Below are positions 15,742-23,604 of a stretch of DNA of 64,000 bases, piece after piece. The stretch's first letter is position 1. Each line of letters starts with the position of its first letter. Under the pieces are notes generated by a model, which saw only the letters and a list, made by a program, of their open reading frames with translations, ran no database searches and was not told the origin of the DNA. A program made the translations under genes and the position numbers. This DNA is from Bacillota bacterium (GTDB lineage: Bacteria > Bacillota > Clostridia > Acetivibrionales > DSM-1351): positions 124,001-188,000 of the forward strand of contig JAEWCZ010000013.1 of the NCBI GenBank assembly GCA_023390335.1. Direction: 5' to 3'.

Positions 15742-17041
15742 ACAACCAAGATATTCATGTGCCATAGGAGCCCAACAGACAGTTGTTGCCATAAAAAGAG
15801 GCGTTCCTATTTTGCATGCGGGCCCGGGCTGCAGTGCCAAAGTAAGCGATATAATAGGTCAAGGAGAAGGCTATGCAGGAGGAAATAACATTCCATGTAC
15901 AAATGCCGGTGAAGCAGATGTGGTATACGGTGGAGAAGAAAGACTGAGAAATGTAATTGACGGGGCATTAAAGGTAATCGACGGTGATCTGTATGTTGTA
16001 CTCACGGGATGTACTTCTGACATTGTAGGTGACGATGTGGGGCGAGTTACGGCAGAGTACCAACAGCAGGGAAAGCCTATAGTATTTGCTGAAACAGGAG
16101 GCTTCAAGAGTAATAATTATGTTAGCCATGAAGTAGTTGTAAATGCAATAATTGACCAGTACGTTGATATTCATTATAAAGGGGAAAAGACCCAAAAAAA
16201 TCTGGTAAATGTCTTTGCAACAGTGCCTTATCAAGATCCATACTGGAATGGCAATCTTGAAGAACTCAAAAGAATTCTTGAAGGCATTGGACTAAAAGTA
16301 AATATACTCTTTGGAAATGAATCCAATGGAGTTAATGAGTGGAAAACAATTCCTCAGGCGGAATTTAATATACTTGCAGGTGCTTGGACGGGCCTTGGAA
16401 TAGTAAAGCATCTGGAAGAAAAATACGGGACACCCTATTTGCATTTTCCCTATCTTCCTATTGGAGGTATAGAGACAACAAGATTTTTACGAGAAGTTGC
16501 GGATTTTGGGAATCTTGACAAGCTAAAGACAGAGACCTTTATAAAAAGAGAAGAAGAAAAATACTATTCATTTATAGAAAGAACAGCCGATTTTATGCTG
16601 GAATTCAGGTATGGCCTTCCAAGGAGGTTTTATACCATACTTGATGCATCATATTCTTTGGGTTTTTCAAAATTTCTGTTGAATGAACTTGGTATAATTC
16701 CTGCAAAACAATTCATTATAGATGATACTCCTGAAATATACAGAAAACAGATTGAAGAACAGTTCTTAAAAATATCTGACTTTAGAACTTCATCAGTATC
16801 CTTTTCAATAGATGGGGGCGAAATTCAGAAGGAAATCCGGGAGGAAAAACAAAAAAACAGAGCTTTGATTTTGGGAAGCGGATGGGACAGAGATTTGGCA
16901 AACGACATAAATGCCGACCTCCTAATTGTCAGTGCACCTGTTACATACCGTCTGATTTTGAATTGCGGTTATGCAGGTTATAGAGGAGGTCTCAGGGCAA
17001 TTGAGGACATATATGACAGAGTTTTAAATACATACAGGTAA
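15725..17041 (+). CDS. NifK-like subunit, probable MarK-type partner
   Basis: A 438-residue homolog of the nitrogenase beta subunit. Cys12 (YSCAIGAQ), Cys36 (GPGCSAKV) and Cys96 (LTGCTSDIVGDD) match the three P-cluster cysteines of NifK. It is shorter than classical NifK (about 520), lacking the long N-terminal extension, as is usual for nitrogenase-like enzymes. I choose ATG 15725, seven bases after GGAGGT at 15712-15717; it overlaps the NifD-like gene by 17 bases, implying coupled translation and a heterotetramer. A longer upstream frame (from 15620) lies inside the previous gene and is unlikely. Confidence 0.82.
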   Translation: MLKFIEQPRYSCAIGAQQTVVAIKRGVPILHAGPGCSAKVSDIIGQGEGYAGGNNIPCTNAGEADVVYGGEERLRNVIDGALKVIDGDLYVVLTGCTSDIVGDDVGRVTAEYQQQGKPIVFAETGGFKSNNYVSHEVVVNAIIDQYVDIHYKGEKTQKNLVNVFATVPYQDPYWNGNLEELKRILEGIGLKVNILFGNESNGVNEWKTIPQAEFNILAGAWTGLGIVKHLEEKYGTPYLHFPYLPIGGIETTRFLREVADFGNLDKLKTETFIKREEEKYYSFIERTADFMLEFRYGLPRRFYTILDASYSLGFSKFLLNELGIIPAKQFIIDDTPEIYRKQIEEQFLKISDFRTSSVSFSIDGGEIQKEIREEKQKNRALILGSGWDRDLANDINADLLIVSAPVTYRLILNCGYAGYRGGLRAIEDIYDRVLNTYR

Positions 17042-17085
17042 GGCGGCTTGAATTAATTTATGAAACATCCAAAGGGGGATTTAAT

Positions 17086-18267
17086 ATGGAAAGCGACATG
17101 ATGACAGAAGCAGACATGCAAAGCTTAATTAGTACGCTGGTAATACATGGAGGAACAGACGGTGATGAAAGAACCGGTGCTGTAAATGTACCTATATATC
17201 AAACATCAACATACAGACAGAAGGAGCTTGGTGTAAATAGCGGGTATGAATATTCAAGAACAGGTAACCCTACAAGGGAAGCCTTGGAAACACTTATAAA
17301 CGAACTGGAGGGCGGAACTACGGGTCTGGCCTTTGCCTCAGGAATGGCAGCTATAACAGCGGTATTAATGCTGCTGAAAAGCGGCGACAGTGTTATTATA
17401 TCCAGTAATGTATACGGTGGAACCTTCAGAGTACTTGACAAGATATTTCAAAATTTCAATATAGAATACGAGATTGTGGATACATCAGACCTGGCAGAGT
17501 TTGAAAAGCGAATTAATCCAAAGGTAAAGGCAGTATTAATAGAAAGTCCTGCAAACCCTCTGCTTACGATAACAGATATAAGGGGTATTTCAGAGATCGC
17601 CCACAGACACGGGGCTCTGGTAATAGTTGATAATACCTTTATGACTCCTTATCTGCAAAGGCCACTAAAACTGGGCGCAGACATAGTACTTCACAGTGCC
17701 ACAAAATATCTGGGAGGTCATAGTGACGTAATTGCAGGTCTGGTTGTGGTAAAAGACAAAGTCACAGGGGAACGTTTAAAATTTATACAGAATGCCACAG
17801 GTGGTGTTCTCTCTCCATTTGATTCGTGGCTCCTTATCAGAGGGATAAAGACGTTGGCGGTTCGTATGGACAGACATATTGAGAATGCCGGGTATTTAGT
17901 TGAATTTCTTAAAAACCATGCCGGAGTCACAAAAATATATTATCCGGGGCTACCCGAAAATGATGGGTATTCAGTCCATAAACAGCAGGCATTTGGCCCG
18001 GGAGCAATGATTTCCTTTGTATTGTCAGATGATTATGATATAAAGGAATTTTTCAGAAATATAAAAGTAATAACCCTTGGTGAAAGCCTGGGCGGAGTCG
18101 AATCTCTGGTTAGCCATCCGGCTAGTATGACTCATGCTTCAATTCCTTATGAGGTAAGACAGAAGGTGGGAATCGTTGACAACCTTATAAGACTATCAGT
18201 TGGGATTGAGGACAGGGAGACACTTATAAACGATCTTGAAAATGCTTTTAAAAAAGCTAGAAAGTGA
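17086..18267 (+). CDS. Cystathionine gamma-lyase/beta-lyase-type PLP enzyme (MccB/MetC-like)
   Basis: A 393-residue Cys/Met-metabolism PLP enzyme. Lys207 in HSATKYLGGHSDV should bind PLP. YEYSRTGNPTR, ASGMAAI and NLIRLSVGIEDRE are family signatures. The length favours cystathionine lyase or cystathionine gamma-synthase over the longer O-acetylhomoserine sulfhydrylases. These enzymes split or build cystathionine or load thiols onto homoserine esters, but sequence alone does not fix which. GGGGG precedes ATG 17086, and the gene lies 44 bases after the NifK-like gene and just before a cysteine-synthase-like gene. The pair resembles B. subtilis mccA-mccB (reverse transsulfuration) with reversed order. 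Confidence 0.82.
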   Translation: MESDMMTEADMQSLISTLVIHGGTDGDERTGAVNVPIYQTSTYRQKELGVNSGYEYSRTGNPTREALETLINELEGGTTGLAFASGMAAITAVLMLLKSGDSVIISSNVYGGTFRVLDKIFQNFNIEYEIVDTSDLAEFEKRINPKVKAVLIESPANPLLTITDIRGISEIAHRHGALVIVDNTFMTPYLQRPLKLGADIVLHSATKYLGGHSDVIAGLVVVKDKVTGERLKFIQNATGGVLSPFDSWLLIRGIKTLAVRMDRHIENAGYLVEFLKNHAGVTKIYYPGLPENDGYSVHKQQAFGPGAMISFVLSDDYDIKEFFRNIKVITLGESLGGVESLVSHPASMTHASIPYEVRQKVGIVDNLIRLSVGIEDRETLINDLENAFKKARK

Positions 18268-18275
18268 GGTTGTTT

Positions 18276-19187
18276 ATGAAATATTATAATGATATTCGAG
18301 AGCTTATAGGTGGCACACCTCTTCTAAAACTTAATCATTCTGATATAGAGGAAAATGTAAATATTTATGCAAAATTGGAGCTGTTTAATCCAGGTGGCAG
18401 TGTAAAAGACAGAATGGGAGTTGCACTTATAGAAGATGCAGAGAACAAAGGGATTTTACAAAAAGGTTATACGATTGTTGAGGCTACAGCCGGAAATGCC
18501 GGTATTGGAATAGCCTTAGCCGCATTAAATAAAGGATATAGAATTATTTTTGCAGTTCCCGAGAAATTTTCACATGAAAAATTGATTATAATGCAGGCTT
18601 TGGGAGCTGAAATAATACATACTCCACTTGAAAAGGGAATGAACGGTGCATTTGAAAAAGTAGAGGAGCTGTTGGCAAACGTTAAAAATTCTGTATGCCT
18701 TAGCCAATTTACCAATCCGATAAATCCAAAGATTCACTATGAAACTACAGGCCCTGAAATATATAATGATCTTGACGGAAAGATAGACTATGTAGTAGCC
18801 GGGGCAGGAAGCGGTGGTACAATTTCAGGAGTAATGAAGTACTTGAAGGAACAGAACAAAAACATAAAGGGGATACTGGCTGATCCGGTTGGTTCTACAA
18901 TGGGCGGAGGATTACCCGGGTGTTATTCAATAGAAGGAATAGGAAATACGTTTATGCCTGAAACAATGGACTCTTCGCTCATTGATGAAGTAATAAAAGT
19001 TAACGACAGTCAGGCACTTGAACAGGTAAAACTCCTTGCCAAAAAAGAAGGTTTACTTGTAGGAACCTCTTCAGGAGCTGCTATGTATGCTGCAAAGGCT
19101 ATTTCACAAAAAGTGGAAAATGCAAATATAGTAGTAATTTTTCCTGATAGGGGAGACAGATACATTAGTAAAAATATTTTCAAATAA
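18276..19187 (+). CDS. Cysteine synthase / OAS-dependent cystathionine beta-synthase (MccA/CysK-like)
   Basis: A 303-residue beta-family PLP enzyme. The PLP lysine is in NPGGSVKDRMG, followed by the substrate loop TAGNAGIGIA (most CysK have TSGNTG) and the phosphate-binding GAGSGGTISG. GTSSGAA occurs near the end. It could make cysteine from O-acetylserine and sulfide, or cystathionine from O-acetylserine and homocysteine; pairing with the lyase gene favours the second. I choose ATG 18276 with GTGAGG upstream; the previous gene's stop is at 18265-18267. It is the last gene before a strong terminator. Confidence 0.82.
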   Translation: MKYYNDIRELIGGTPLLKLNHSDIEENVNIYAKLELFNPGGSVKDRMGVALIEDAENKGILQKGYTIVEATAGNAGIGIALAALNKGYRIIFAVPEKFSHEKLIIMQALGAEIIHTPLEKGMNGAFEKVEELLANVKNSVCLSQFTNPINPKIHYETTGPEIYNDLDGKIDYVVAGAGSGGTISGVMKYLKEQNKNIKGILADPVGSTMGGGLPGCYSIEGIGNTFMPETMDSSLIDEVIKVNDSQALEQVKLLAKKEGLLVGTSSGAAMYAAKAISQKVENANIVVIFPDRGDRYISKNIFK

Positions 19188-19204
19188 ATATACACCCTCC
19201 ACAA

Positions 19205-19244
19205 AAAAAGGGGTATACATGGAATCAACCTTATACCCCTTTTT
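19205..19244 (+). terminator. Strong terminator of the sulfur/nitrogenase-like operon
   Basis: AAAAAGGGGTATA (19205-19217) pairs perfectly with TATACCCCTTTTT (19232-19244) around a 14-base loop. It is symmetric, so it may stop transcription from both sides. Confidence 0.92.
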
Positions 19245-19277
19245 GAGATTTTTACTATAATCAAATTTAAGACTCAA

Positions 19278-19306
19278 TTGACAATTAATGAGCCACCTTG
19301 TATAAT
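19278..19306 (+). promoter_or_regulatory. Consensus sigma-A promoter of a short transcript
   Basis: TTGACA (19278-19283), a 17-base spacer and TATAAT (19301-19306): both hexamers perfect. It lies after the operon terminator and immediately upstream of an 11-codon frame and two terminators. Confidence 0.85.
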
Positions 19307-19312
19307 TGGAAA

Positions 19313-19487
19313 TGTAAGTAAAATAAGAATGAAAGGAGTTGTTTTAATGTCTGTAAAAAATGTTGAGGTGTTTTTCTATTAATTAAATACTGGCACAGGT
19401 ATTTTACCGTGCAGCTTCTTTCGAGCAACCTATATCGTGTATATATGCAGTTATGTGTCAGCACGCATTAAGTAGCGTGTTTTTTTA
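19313..19487 (+). ncRNA. Putative small RNA / leader with an 11-codon peptide and terminator
   Basis: The consensus promoter should start a transcript near 19313 that ends at the hairpin CACGC..GCGTG (19462-19466 with 19475-19479) followed by seven T. In between are a ribosome site, an 11-codon frame and the hairpin GCACaGGT..ACCGTGC (19393-19412). The compact promoter-peptide-hairpin-terminator order resembles attenuation leaders or small RNAs. It is not a class I recognise. The gene it might control is the 49-residue frame at 19629. Confidence 0.55.
19347..19382 (+). CDS. 11-residue candidate leader peptide
   Basis: ATG 19347 is preceded by AAAGGAG (19332-19338) and encodes MSVKNVEVFFY, then TAA. 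The spacing to the ribosome site is eight bases and the promoter is consensus, so translation is plausible. A short peptide ending in aromatic residues ahead of a terminator could cause ribosome stalling, as in antibiotic or amino-acid attenuation leaders. No experimental family is known to me. Confidence 0.5.
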   Translation: MSVKNVEVFFY

Positions 19488-19518
19488 TTACATTTTTGCA
19501 TTGTAAAATCGCTTTTAT

Positions 19519-19550
19519 ACCCGCAGGTGGTCGTTATCTGCGGGTTTTTT
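19519..19550 (+). terminator. Second terminator downstream of the short transcript
   Basis: ACCCGCAG (19519-19526) pairs with CTGCGGGT (19538-19545), followed by six T. It is strong and lies about 30 bases after the first terminator, suggesting tight control of readthrough into 19629. Confidence 0.85.
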
Positions 19551-19628
19551 GCGTGATTTTTAGAGTTACGAAATAGTAAGAATGGGATAATAAATTTATT
19601 GGAAATATTCAAAAATGGAGTGATGATA

Positions 19629-19778
19629 ATGGCAAAAAAGAAAACTACTTTTGATTATATGAGAGAAATACGTGGAAGTTGGGTTATAAACCCCAGAACT
19701 AGAGTTCAGGAAAACAATACGAGAAATAAAAAAAAGAGAAGGCAGGAAGAGAAGAAAATTATAAAGGACGGGTATTAA
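19629..19778 (+). CDS. Small basic protein of unknown function (49 aa)
   Basis: ATG 19629 follows GGAGTG and encodes 49 residues. The N-terminal half has MREIRGSWVINPRTRV; the rest is very basic (NKKKRRQEEKK). The R-G-x-W...NP.TRV pattern resembles short conserved proteins I have seen in Firmicutes, but I cannot name a family or function. It sits between two terminators and the rplS leader, so it has its own short transcript or depends on readthrough. Confidence 0.6.
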   Translation: MAKKKTTFDYMREIRGSWVINPRTRVQENNTRNKKKRRQEEKKIIKDGY

Positions 19779-19795
19779 ATGTTTAGAATTTTTAC

Positions 19796-19902
19796 TTTAC
19801 AGTATATATTTCCTTATGTTATAATATCATGCGTGTGTAATACGGATGGTCCTCTGCACTTATGATGCAAGAACATCTATGAGAGGAAGGAGGAAACAAA
19901 TA
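19796..19902 (+). promoter_or_regulatory. Promoter and probable L19 leader upstream of rplS
   Basis: TTTACA (19796-19801), an 18-base spacer and TATAAT (19820-19825) form a good promoter. The roughly 70-base leader that follows can fold CCTCT (about 19851) with AGAGG (about 19883) around an inner TGCA..TGCA pairing. This resembles the Firmicute L19 leader, by which L19 is thought to limit its own synthesis. The class is inferred from position and shape only. Confidence 0.55.
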
Positions 19903-20253
19903 ATGGATATATTGAAGTCAATCGAAAATGAACAGATAAGAACTGACCTTCCTAAATTGGAAATTGGTGATTTTATTAAGGTTCATGCAAAGATTAAAGA
20001 AGGAAACAGGGAGAGAATACAGGTATTCGAAGGTACTGTTATAGCTTTAAAAGGTTCCGGATTAAAGGAAACTTTTACAGTTAGAAGAGTATCCTACGGT
20101 GTAGGTGTTGAAAGAGTATTCCCTGTTAACTCACCAAGAATCGACCATATTGATGTGGTTAGAAAAGGTGTTGTTAGAAGAGCGAAGCTGTACTATCTCC
20201 GTGATAGAGTTGGTAAAGCTGCTAAAGTTAAGGAAAGACTTGACAGAAATTAA
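19903..20253 (+). CDS. rplS: 50S ribosomal protein L19
   Basis: A 116-residue ribosomal protein at the 30S-50S interface. It has GDFIKVHAKIKEGNRERIQVFEGTVIA, the conserved FTVRRVSYGVGVERVFP and the basic C-terminus AKLYYLRDRVGKAAKVKE. AAGGAGG precedes ATG 19903; a longer frame upstream to 19846 covers the leader and is not protein-like. It normally follows trmD but is separated from it here by about 8.3 kb and has its own promoter. Confidence 0.97.
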   Translation: MDILKSIENEQIRTDLPKLEIGDFIKVHAKIKEGNRERIQVFEGTVIALKGSGLKETFTVRRVSYGVGVERVFPVNSPRIDHIDVVRKGVVRRAKLYYLRDRVGKAAKVKERLDRN

Positions 20254-20265
20254 GCATTAAGAGAC

Positions 20266-20297
20266 AAAAACCTAGGGGCATTTGTTCCTAGGTTTTT
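20266..20297 (+). terminator. Terminator after rplS
   Basis: AAAAACCTAGG (20266-20276) pairs perfectly with CCTAGGTTTTT (20287-20297) around a ten-base loop. Confidence 0.92.
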
Positions 20298-20418
20298 AGT
20301 TATATAAAAATATTTATATAAATCGCATTTGAAAAAAGTGCTATATTTATATATAATAGTAACGTTCTAAATGGAAATTTGGAAATCTTTATTATATAAA
20401 TTTTAAGGTGGTGTTTCA

Positions 20419-21120
20419 ATGGAAAACCAGAATATGGACGATAAGGAACAGTTGAATTTAGAAAAAAACATTTCGGAAACTAATACAGAAGGTTCTGAAA
20501 ATGAAAGTGTTAAAGAAGAAGCAGGTACAGCCAAAAAAAAGAACTCTGTTGGAAGAGAGATTTTTGAGTGGTTTTTGGTAATTGTAGCGGCGTTAGTTAT
20601 ATCCATGGTAATAAAGGCCTTTGTATTTTCAACCTATAAGGTTAATATGGTATCAATGGAAAATACACTTTTTGAAGGCCATAATGTAATAGTTTATAAG
20701 ACAGGTTATTTTTTCAGTGAGCCAAAGCATGGGCAGATTATAGTTTTTACACATGAAGAAGGCCAGTTTAAAGGCTTACTTAAATATTTGCCTGTAGCAA
20801 ATCCCGGGGAAGTTGATTATATAAAGAGAGTAATCGGAGTACCGGGAGATGAGATTGACATCAGGGATGGTTACGTTTGGAGAAAATCATCGGGAGACAA
20901 GGATTTTGTCAAGTTGGATGAGCCTTATGCAAGGGGACTTACAGATTCACACGGAATGCAGCTTCCCTATAAAGTTCCTGAGGATAAGTTATTTGTAATG
21001 GGTGATAATAGGGAACAGAGTCTTGACTCAAGGCAAATAGGTCCGGTTGACATAGATGCAGTCATAGGACATGCCGTAATAAGAATATGGCCTTTTTCAA
21101 AAATTGGCGGATTAAAATAA
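20419..21120 (+). CDS. lepB: Signal peptidase I
   Basis: A 233-residue membrane protease that removes signal peptides from exported proteins, including the many cellulosomal enzymes here. An unusually long charged N-terminus (about 1-45, rich in Glu/Lys) precedes one membrane helix (about 50-72). The catalytic Ser79 is in NMVSMENTL and Lys136 in YIKRVIG, followed by MGDNREQSLDSR. AAGGTGG precedes ATG 20419. It is 27 bases upstream of rbgA. Confidence 0.94.
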   Translation: MENQNMDDKEQLNLEKNISETNTEGSENESVKEEAGTAKKKNSVGREIFEWFLVIVAALVISMVIKAFVFSTYKVNMVSMENTLFEGHNVIVYKTGYFFSEPKHGQIIVFTHEEGQFKGLLKYLPVANPGEVDYIKRVIGVPGDEIDIRDGYVWRKSSGDKDFVKLDEPYARGLTDSHGMQLPYKVPEDKLFVMGDNREQSLDSRQIGPVDIDAVIGHAVIRIWPFSKIGGLK

Positions 21121-21147
21121 CATAACTTCATATACAAAGGAGAAATT

Positions 21148-22026
21148 ATGAACATTCAATGGTTTCCGGGGCATATGGCAAAAACAAGAAGGTTAATAGC
21201 CGAGAATTTAAAACTTGTTGATGTTATTATTGAGCTTCTTGATGCAAGAATACCATTTAGCAGCAGAAATCCTGAAATTAATTCATTAATAAATAATAAA
21301 CCCAGACTGGTTGCTTTCAATAAATCTGATCTTGCAGATGAGAGAATATCAAGGCAGTGGGTAAAGTGGTATGCTGATCAGGGAATTGATTGTATATTAA
21401 TAAATTCTATTAATGGTAAAGGTCTTAACGAAGTTAAAGCAAGGGCAAGAGAATTAATGTCTGAAAAAATTGAGCGTAACAGGGCAAAGGGAAAGATTTT
21501 TACACCTGTTAGAACCATGATTGTAGGTATCCCCAATGTTGGTAAATCATCCTTTATAAACAAGATTGTCGGTAAGGCAACAGCGGTTACCGGCGATAGG
21601 CCAGGTGTAACCAGAGGTAAGCAATGGATACGTATAAACTCAGAAATAGAGCTTCTTGATACGCCGGGTATACTTTGGCCTAAGTTTGAAGATCAGGAAG
21701 TGGGTATGAACCTTGCGTTTACCGGAGCCATAAAGGATGATATAATGGATATCGGTGAAGTTGCCATGGAGCTTCTCCACAGACTGTCTAAGACGTACAA
21801 TGCTGAGCTCTGTACGCGATTCAAGCTTAATCCTGAAGTTATAAAAGACATGGAGCCTCTTGAATTATTGGAGACGGTTGGACGGAAAAGAGGTTGCATT
21901 GTTTCAAAAGGTGAAATAGATTATTCGCGAATTTCAGCTATTGTACTGGATGAATTCAGGGGTGGCAAGATAGGACGAATTACCCTTGAGAAACCAGGTG
22001 ACAGGGCTGAAACAGCAGTTGAATAA
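21148..22026 (+). CDS. rbgA: Ribosome biogenesis GTPase RbgA (YlqF)
   Basis: A 292-residue circularly permuted GTPase needed for late 50S assembly. The motif order is permuted as expected: NKSD (58-61) comes before the P-loop GIPNVGKSS (127-135) and DTPG (171-174). The N-terminus WFPGHMAKTRR is typical of YlqF. AAAGGAG precedes ATG 21148. In B. subtilis it lies between rplS and rnhB, and the same order is kept here apart from inserts. Confidence 0.96.
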   Translation: MNIQWFPGHMAKTRRLIAENLKLVDVIIELLDARIPFSSRNPEINSLINNKPRLVAFNKSDLADERISRQWVKWYADQGIDCILINSINGKGLNEVKARARELMSEKIERNRAKGKIFTPVRTMIVGIPNVGKSSFINKIVGKATAVTGDRPGVTRGKQWIRINSEIELLDTPGILWPKFEDQEVGMNLAFTGAIKDDIMDIGEVAMELLHRLSKTYNAELCTRFKLNPEVIKDMEPLELLETVGRKRGCIVSKGEIDYSRISAIVLDEFRGGKIGRITLEKPGDRAETAVE

Positions 22027-22040
22027 ACATTAAATGGATT

Positions 22041-22089
22041 AAAAAGTTGCTTAAGGAAATATCAAATATTCCCGTTAAGCAACTTTTTT
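22041..22089 (+). terminator. Terminator after rbgA, probably bidirectional
   Basis: AAAAAGTTGCTTAA (22041-22054) pairs with TTAAGCAACTTTTT (22075-22088). It lies between convergent rbgA and the minus-strand solute-binding gene and can serve both. Confidence 0.88.
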
Positions 22090-22116
22090 GTTTGTCTTCA
22101 GCTGGTACCGAATTAT

Positions 22117-23604
22117 TTATTTTTTAGCTTTTACAAAGACGTCCACCTGCTTCTGCGCTTCAGTAAGAACCTTTTGAAGCCCGGCATTTTTAAATTCTTT
22201 ATTCATCTTTGGAAGATAGACAGCAGGGTCTAGTTTACCAATGCTTAAGTCTGTATAGTATTTGTTAGTTATTTCCTCTAACTTATTTAGCTGATTAACA
22301 ACGTATTGAGAGTTGAAATTGAAGCCCAGCAGAGGGGAGATAGCGGCATTTTTAACAGATTTGTCTAGTCTATCCCAGTTTTTGGGGGTATAGTCAGAAA
22401 TTTGGTATAGAATTGAGGAATTGCCAAATATCGGACCGGCACCTGGGATGTATTTGTTAGCATCTGGAAGAAAATCTATTGTTTTAGCTCCGATTATTTC
22501 AAAATGAGTTCCTTCTATACCGTAATTAACCATATTGGCTAATTTTTCGTCTGTATTAACCAATTCAAGAAACATCAGAGCCCTTTCAGGATTCAAAGAA
22601 GTAGCTGAGATTCCCTGCATACAAGAGGTTACACTATTTGAACTAATAAAGGGTTTGCTTAATTCAACAGGTAAAACTTCAAGGTTGTTATAATCATGGA
22701 GGTCTTCCTGTATAAAAGGATCAAGAAGAGAGTAGAAAGCCAATATATTGTTCTGGTTCTTTGTGAAAAAATCCTGATCCTTAGATGATTTACTTATATA
22801 CCCCTTTTTATACCATTTATTCATAAGTGAAAAAAGTGATTTTGCAGTTGGGGTATCATATTGATTGACTACCTTTGTGTTTTTTCCATAAATTTCAACA
22901 GATCCCGGTAGCTTTAATCCCGTGAGTTCATCAAAATTTAATGTGGAAAAAACACTATATTTACCGGTGGTATCAAGGGGGTAAAAGTCAATTACTTTTG
23001 GTGATTTTGCTTTGACACTTTTAAAGATTGGTTCAAGATCAGCCAGTTTTTTTATTTTTGATATATTAATCTTATACTTGTTTACAAGAGACTTATTAAA
23101 AAGCAAACCGTAGCTGTTTGTAATGTTTTTTTGATAACTAGGAATAGCGTATACACGGCCTTTTACTTCTGCACCTTTTAATATGTTTTTTCCCAACAGT
23201 GCCTTGGTTTTTGGAGCATATGTATCCAGCATATCCGTCAAGTCCGTAAAAACTCCCATAGAAGCATACGGGTAATAATATACCGACCAATTTGAGGTGA
23301 AACACATGTCAAAAGGTTCTCCGGCTGCTATCATCAGTGCCATTTTTTGTTGATATATATCCCATCCAAAGGTTTTTAAGATGATAGTAGCATTAATTTT
23401 ATCCTTAATATATTTATTAACAGAATCCTCAACCAAAGAAATATCAGGTTGATCCCCTTCACCAATAACAAACCATTTTAGTTCAACAGGTTTAGAAATA
23501 TCGATTTTGGTATCTGCAACGGTAACGCTCGTCATGCTTAAAATAATGAATGACAAAATAATTGCAAAAACGATGATTTTAAGCAGGTTTTTTCTAAAAT
23601 ACAT
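22117..23604 (-). CDS. Extracellular solute-binding protein (family 1, sugar-type), orphan
   Basis: A 495-residue exported protein. An N-terminal hydrophobic segment (about 8-30, ending VTVAD) acts as signal peptide or anchor; no lipobox cysteine is visible, which is unusual for a Gram-positive binding protein. The body resembles ABC sugar-binding proteins with the DUF3502-like tail: KTFGWDIYQQKMALMIAAGEPFDMCF, GRVYAIPSYQKN, SLNPERALMFLELV. No permease or ATPase gene is adjacent, so it must share a transporter encoded elsewhere or act as a sensor. GGAGG precedes ATG 23604. It is inserted, reversed, between rbgA and rnhB. Confidence 0.75.
   Translation of the reverse strand: MYFRKNLLKIIVFAIILSFIILSMTSVTVADTKIDISKPVELKWFVIGEGDQPDISLVEDSVNKYIKDKINATIILKTFGWDIYQQKMALMIAAGEPFDMCFTSNWSVYYYPYASMGVFTDLTDMLDTYAPKTKALLGKNILKGAEVKGRVYAIPSYQKNITNSYGLLFNKSLVNKYKINISKIKKLADLEPIFKSVKAKSPKVIDFYPLDTTGKYSVFSTLNFDELTGLKLPGSVEIYGKNTKVVNQYDTPTAKSLFSLMNKWYKKGYISKSSKDQDFFTKNQNNILAFYSLLDPFIQEDLHDYNNLEVLPVELSKPFISSNSVTSCMQGISATSLNPERALMFLELVNTDEKLANMVNYGIEGTHFEIIGAKTIDFLPDANKYIPGAGPIFGNSSILYQISDYTPKNWDRLDKSVKNAAISPLLGFNFNSQYVVNQLNKLEEITNKYYTDLSIGKLDPAVYLPKMNKEFKNAGLQKVLTEAQKQVDVFVKAKK

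Noticed and set aside
12062..17041. Classical nitrogen-fixation (nif) operon
   Set aside because: There are no nifE, nifN or nifV genes, the D/K proteins are short, and the cofactor histidine is missing. Neighbouring genes are for sulfur amino acids.
19846..19902. Longer N-terminus of L19 starting upstream
   Set aside because: It translates the leader hairpin; AAGGAGG directly precedes ATG 19903 and the protein from there has normal length.
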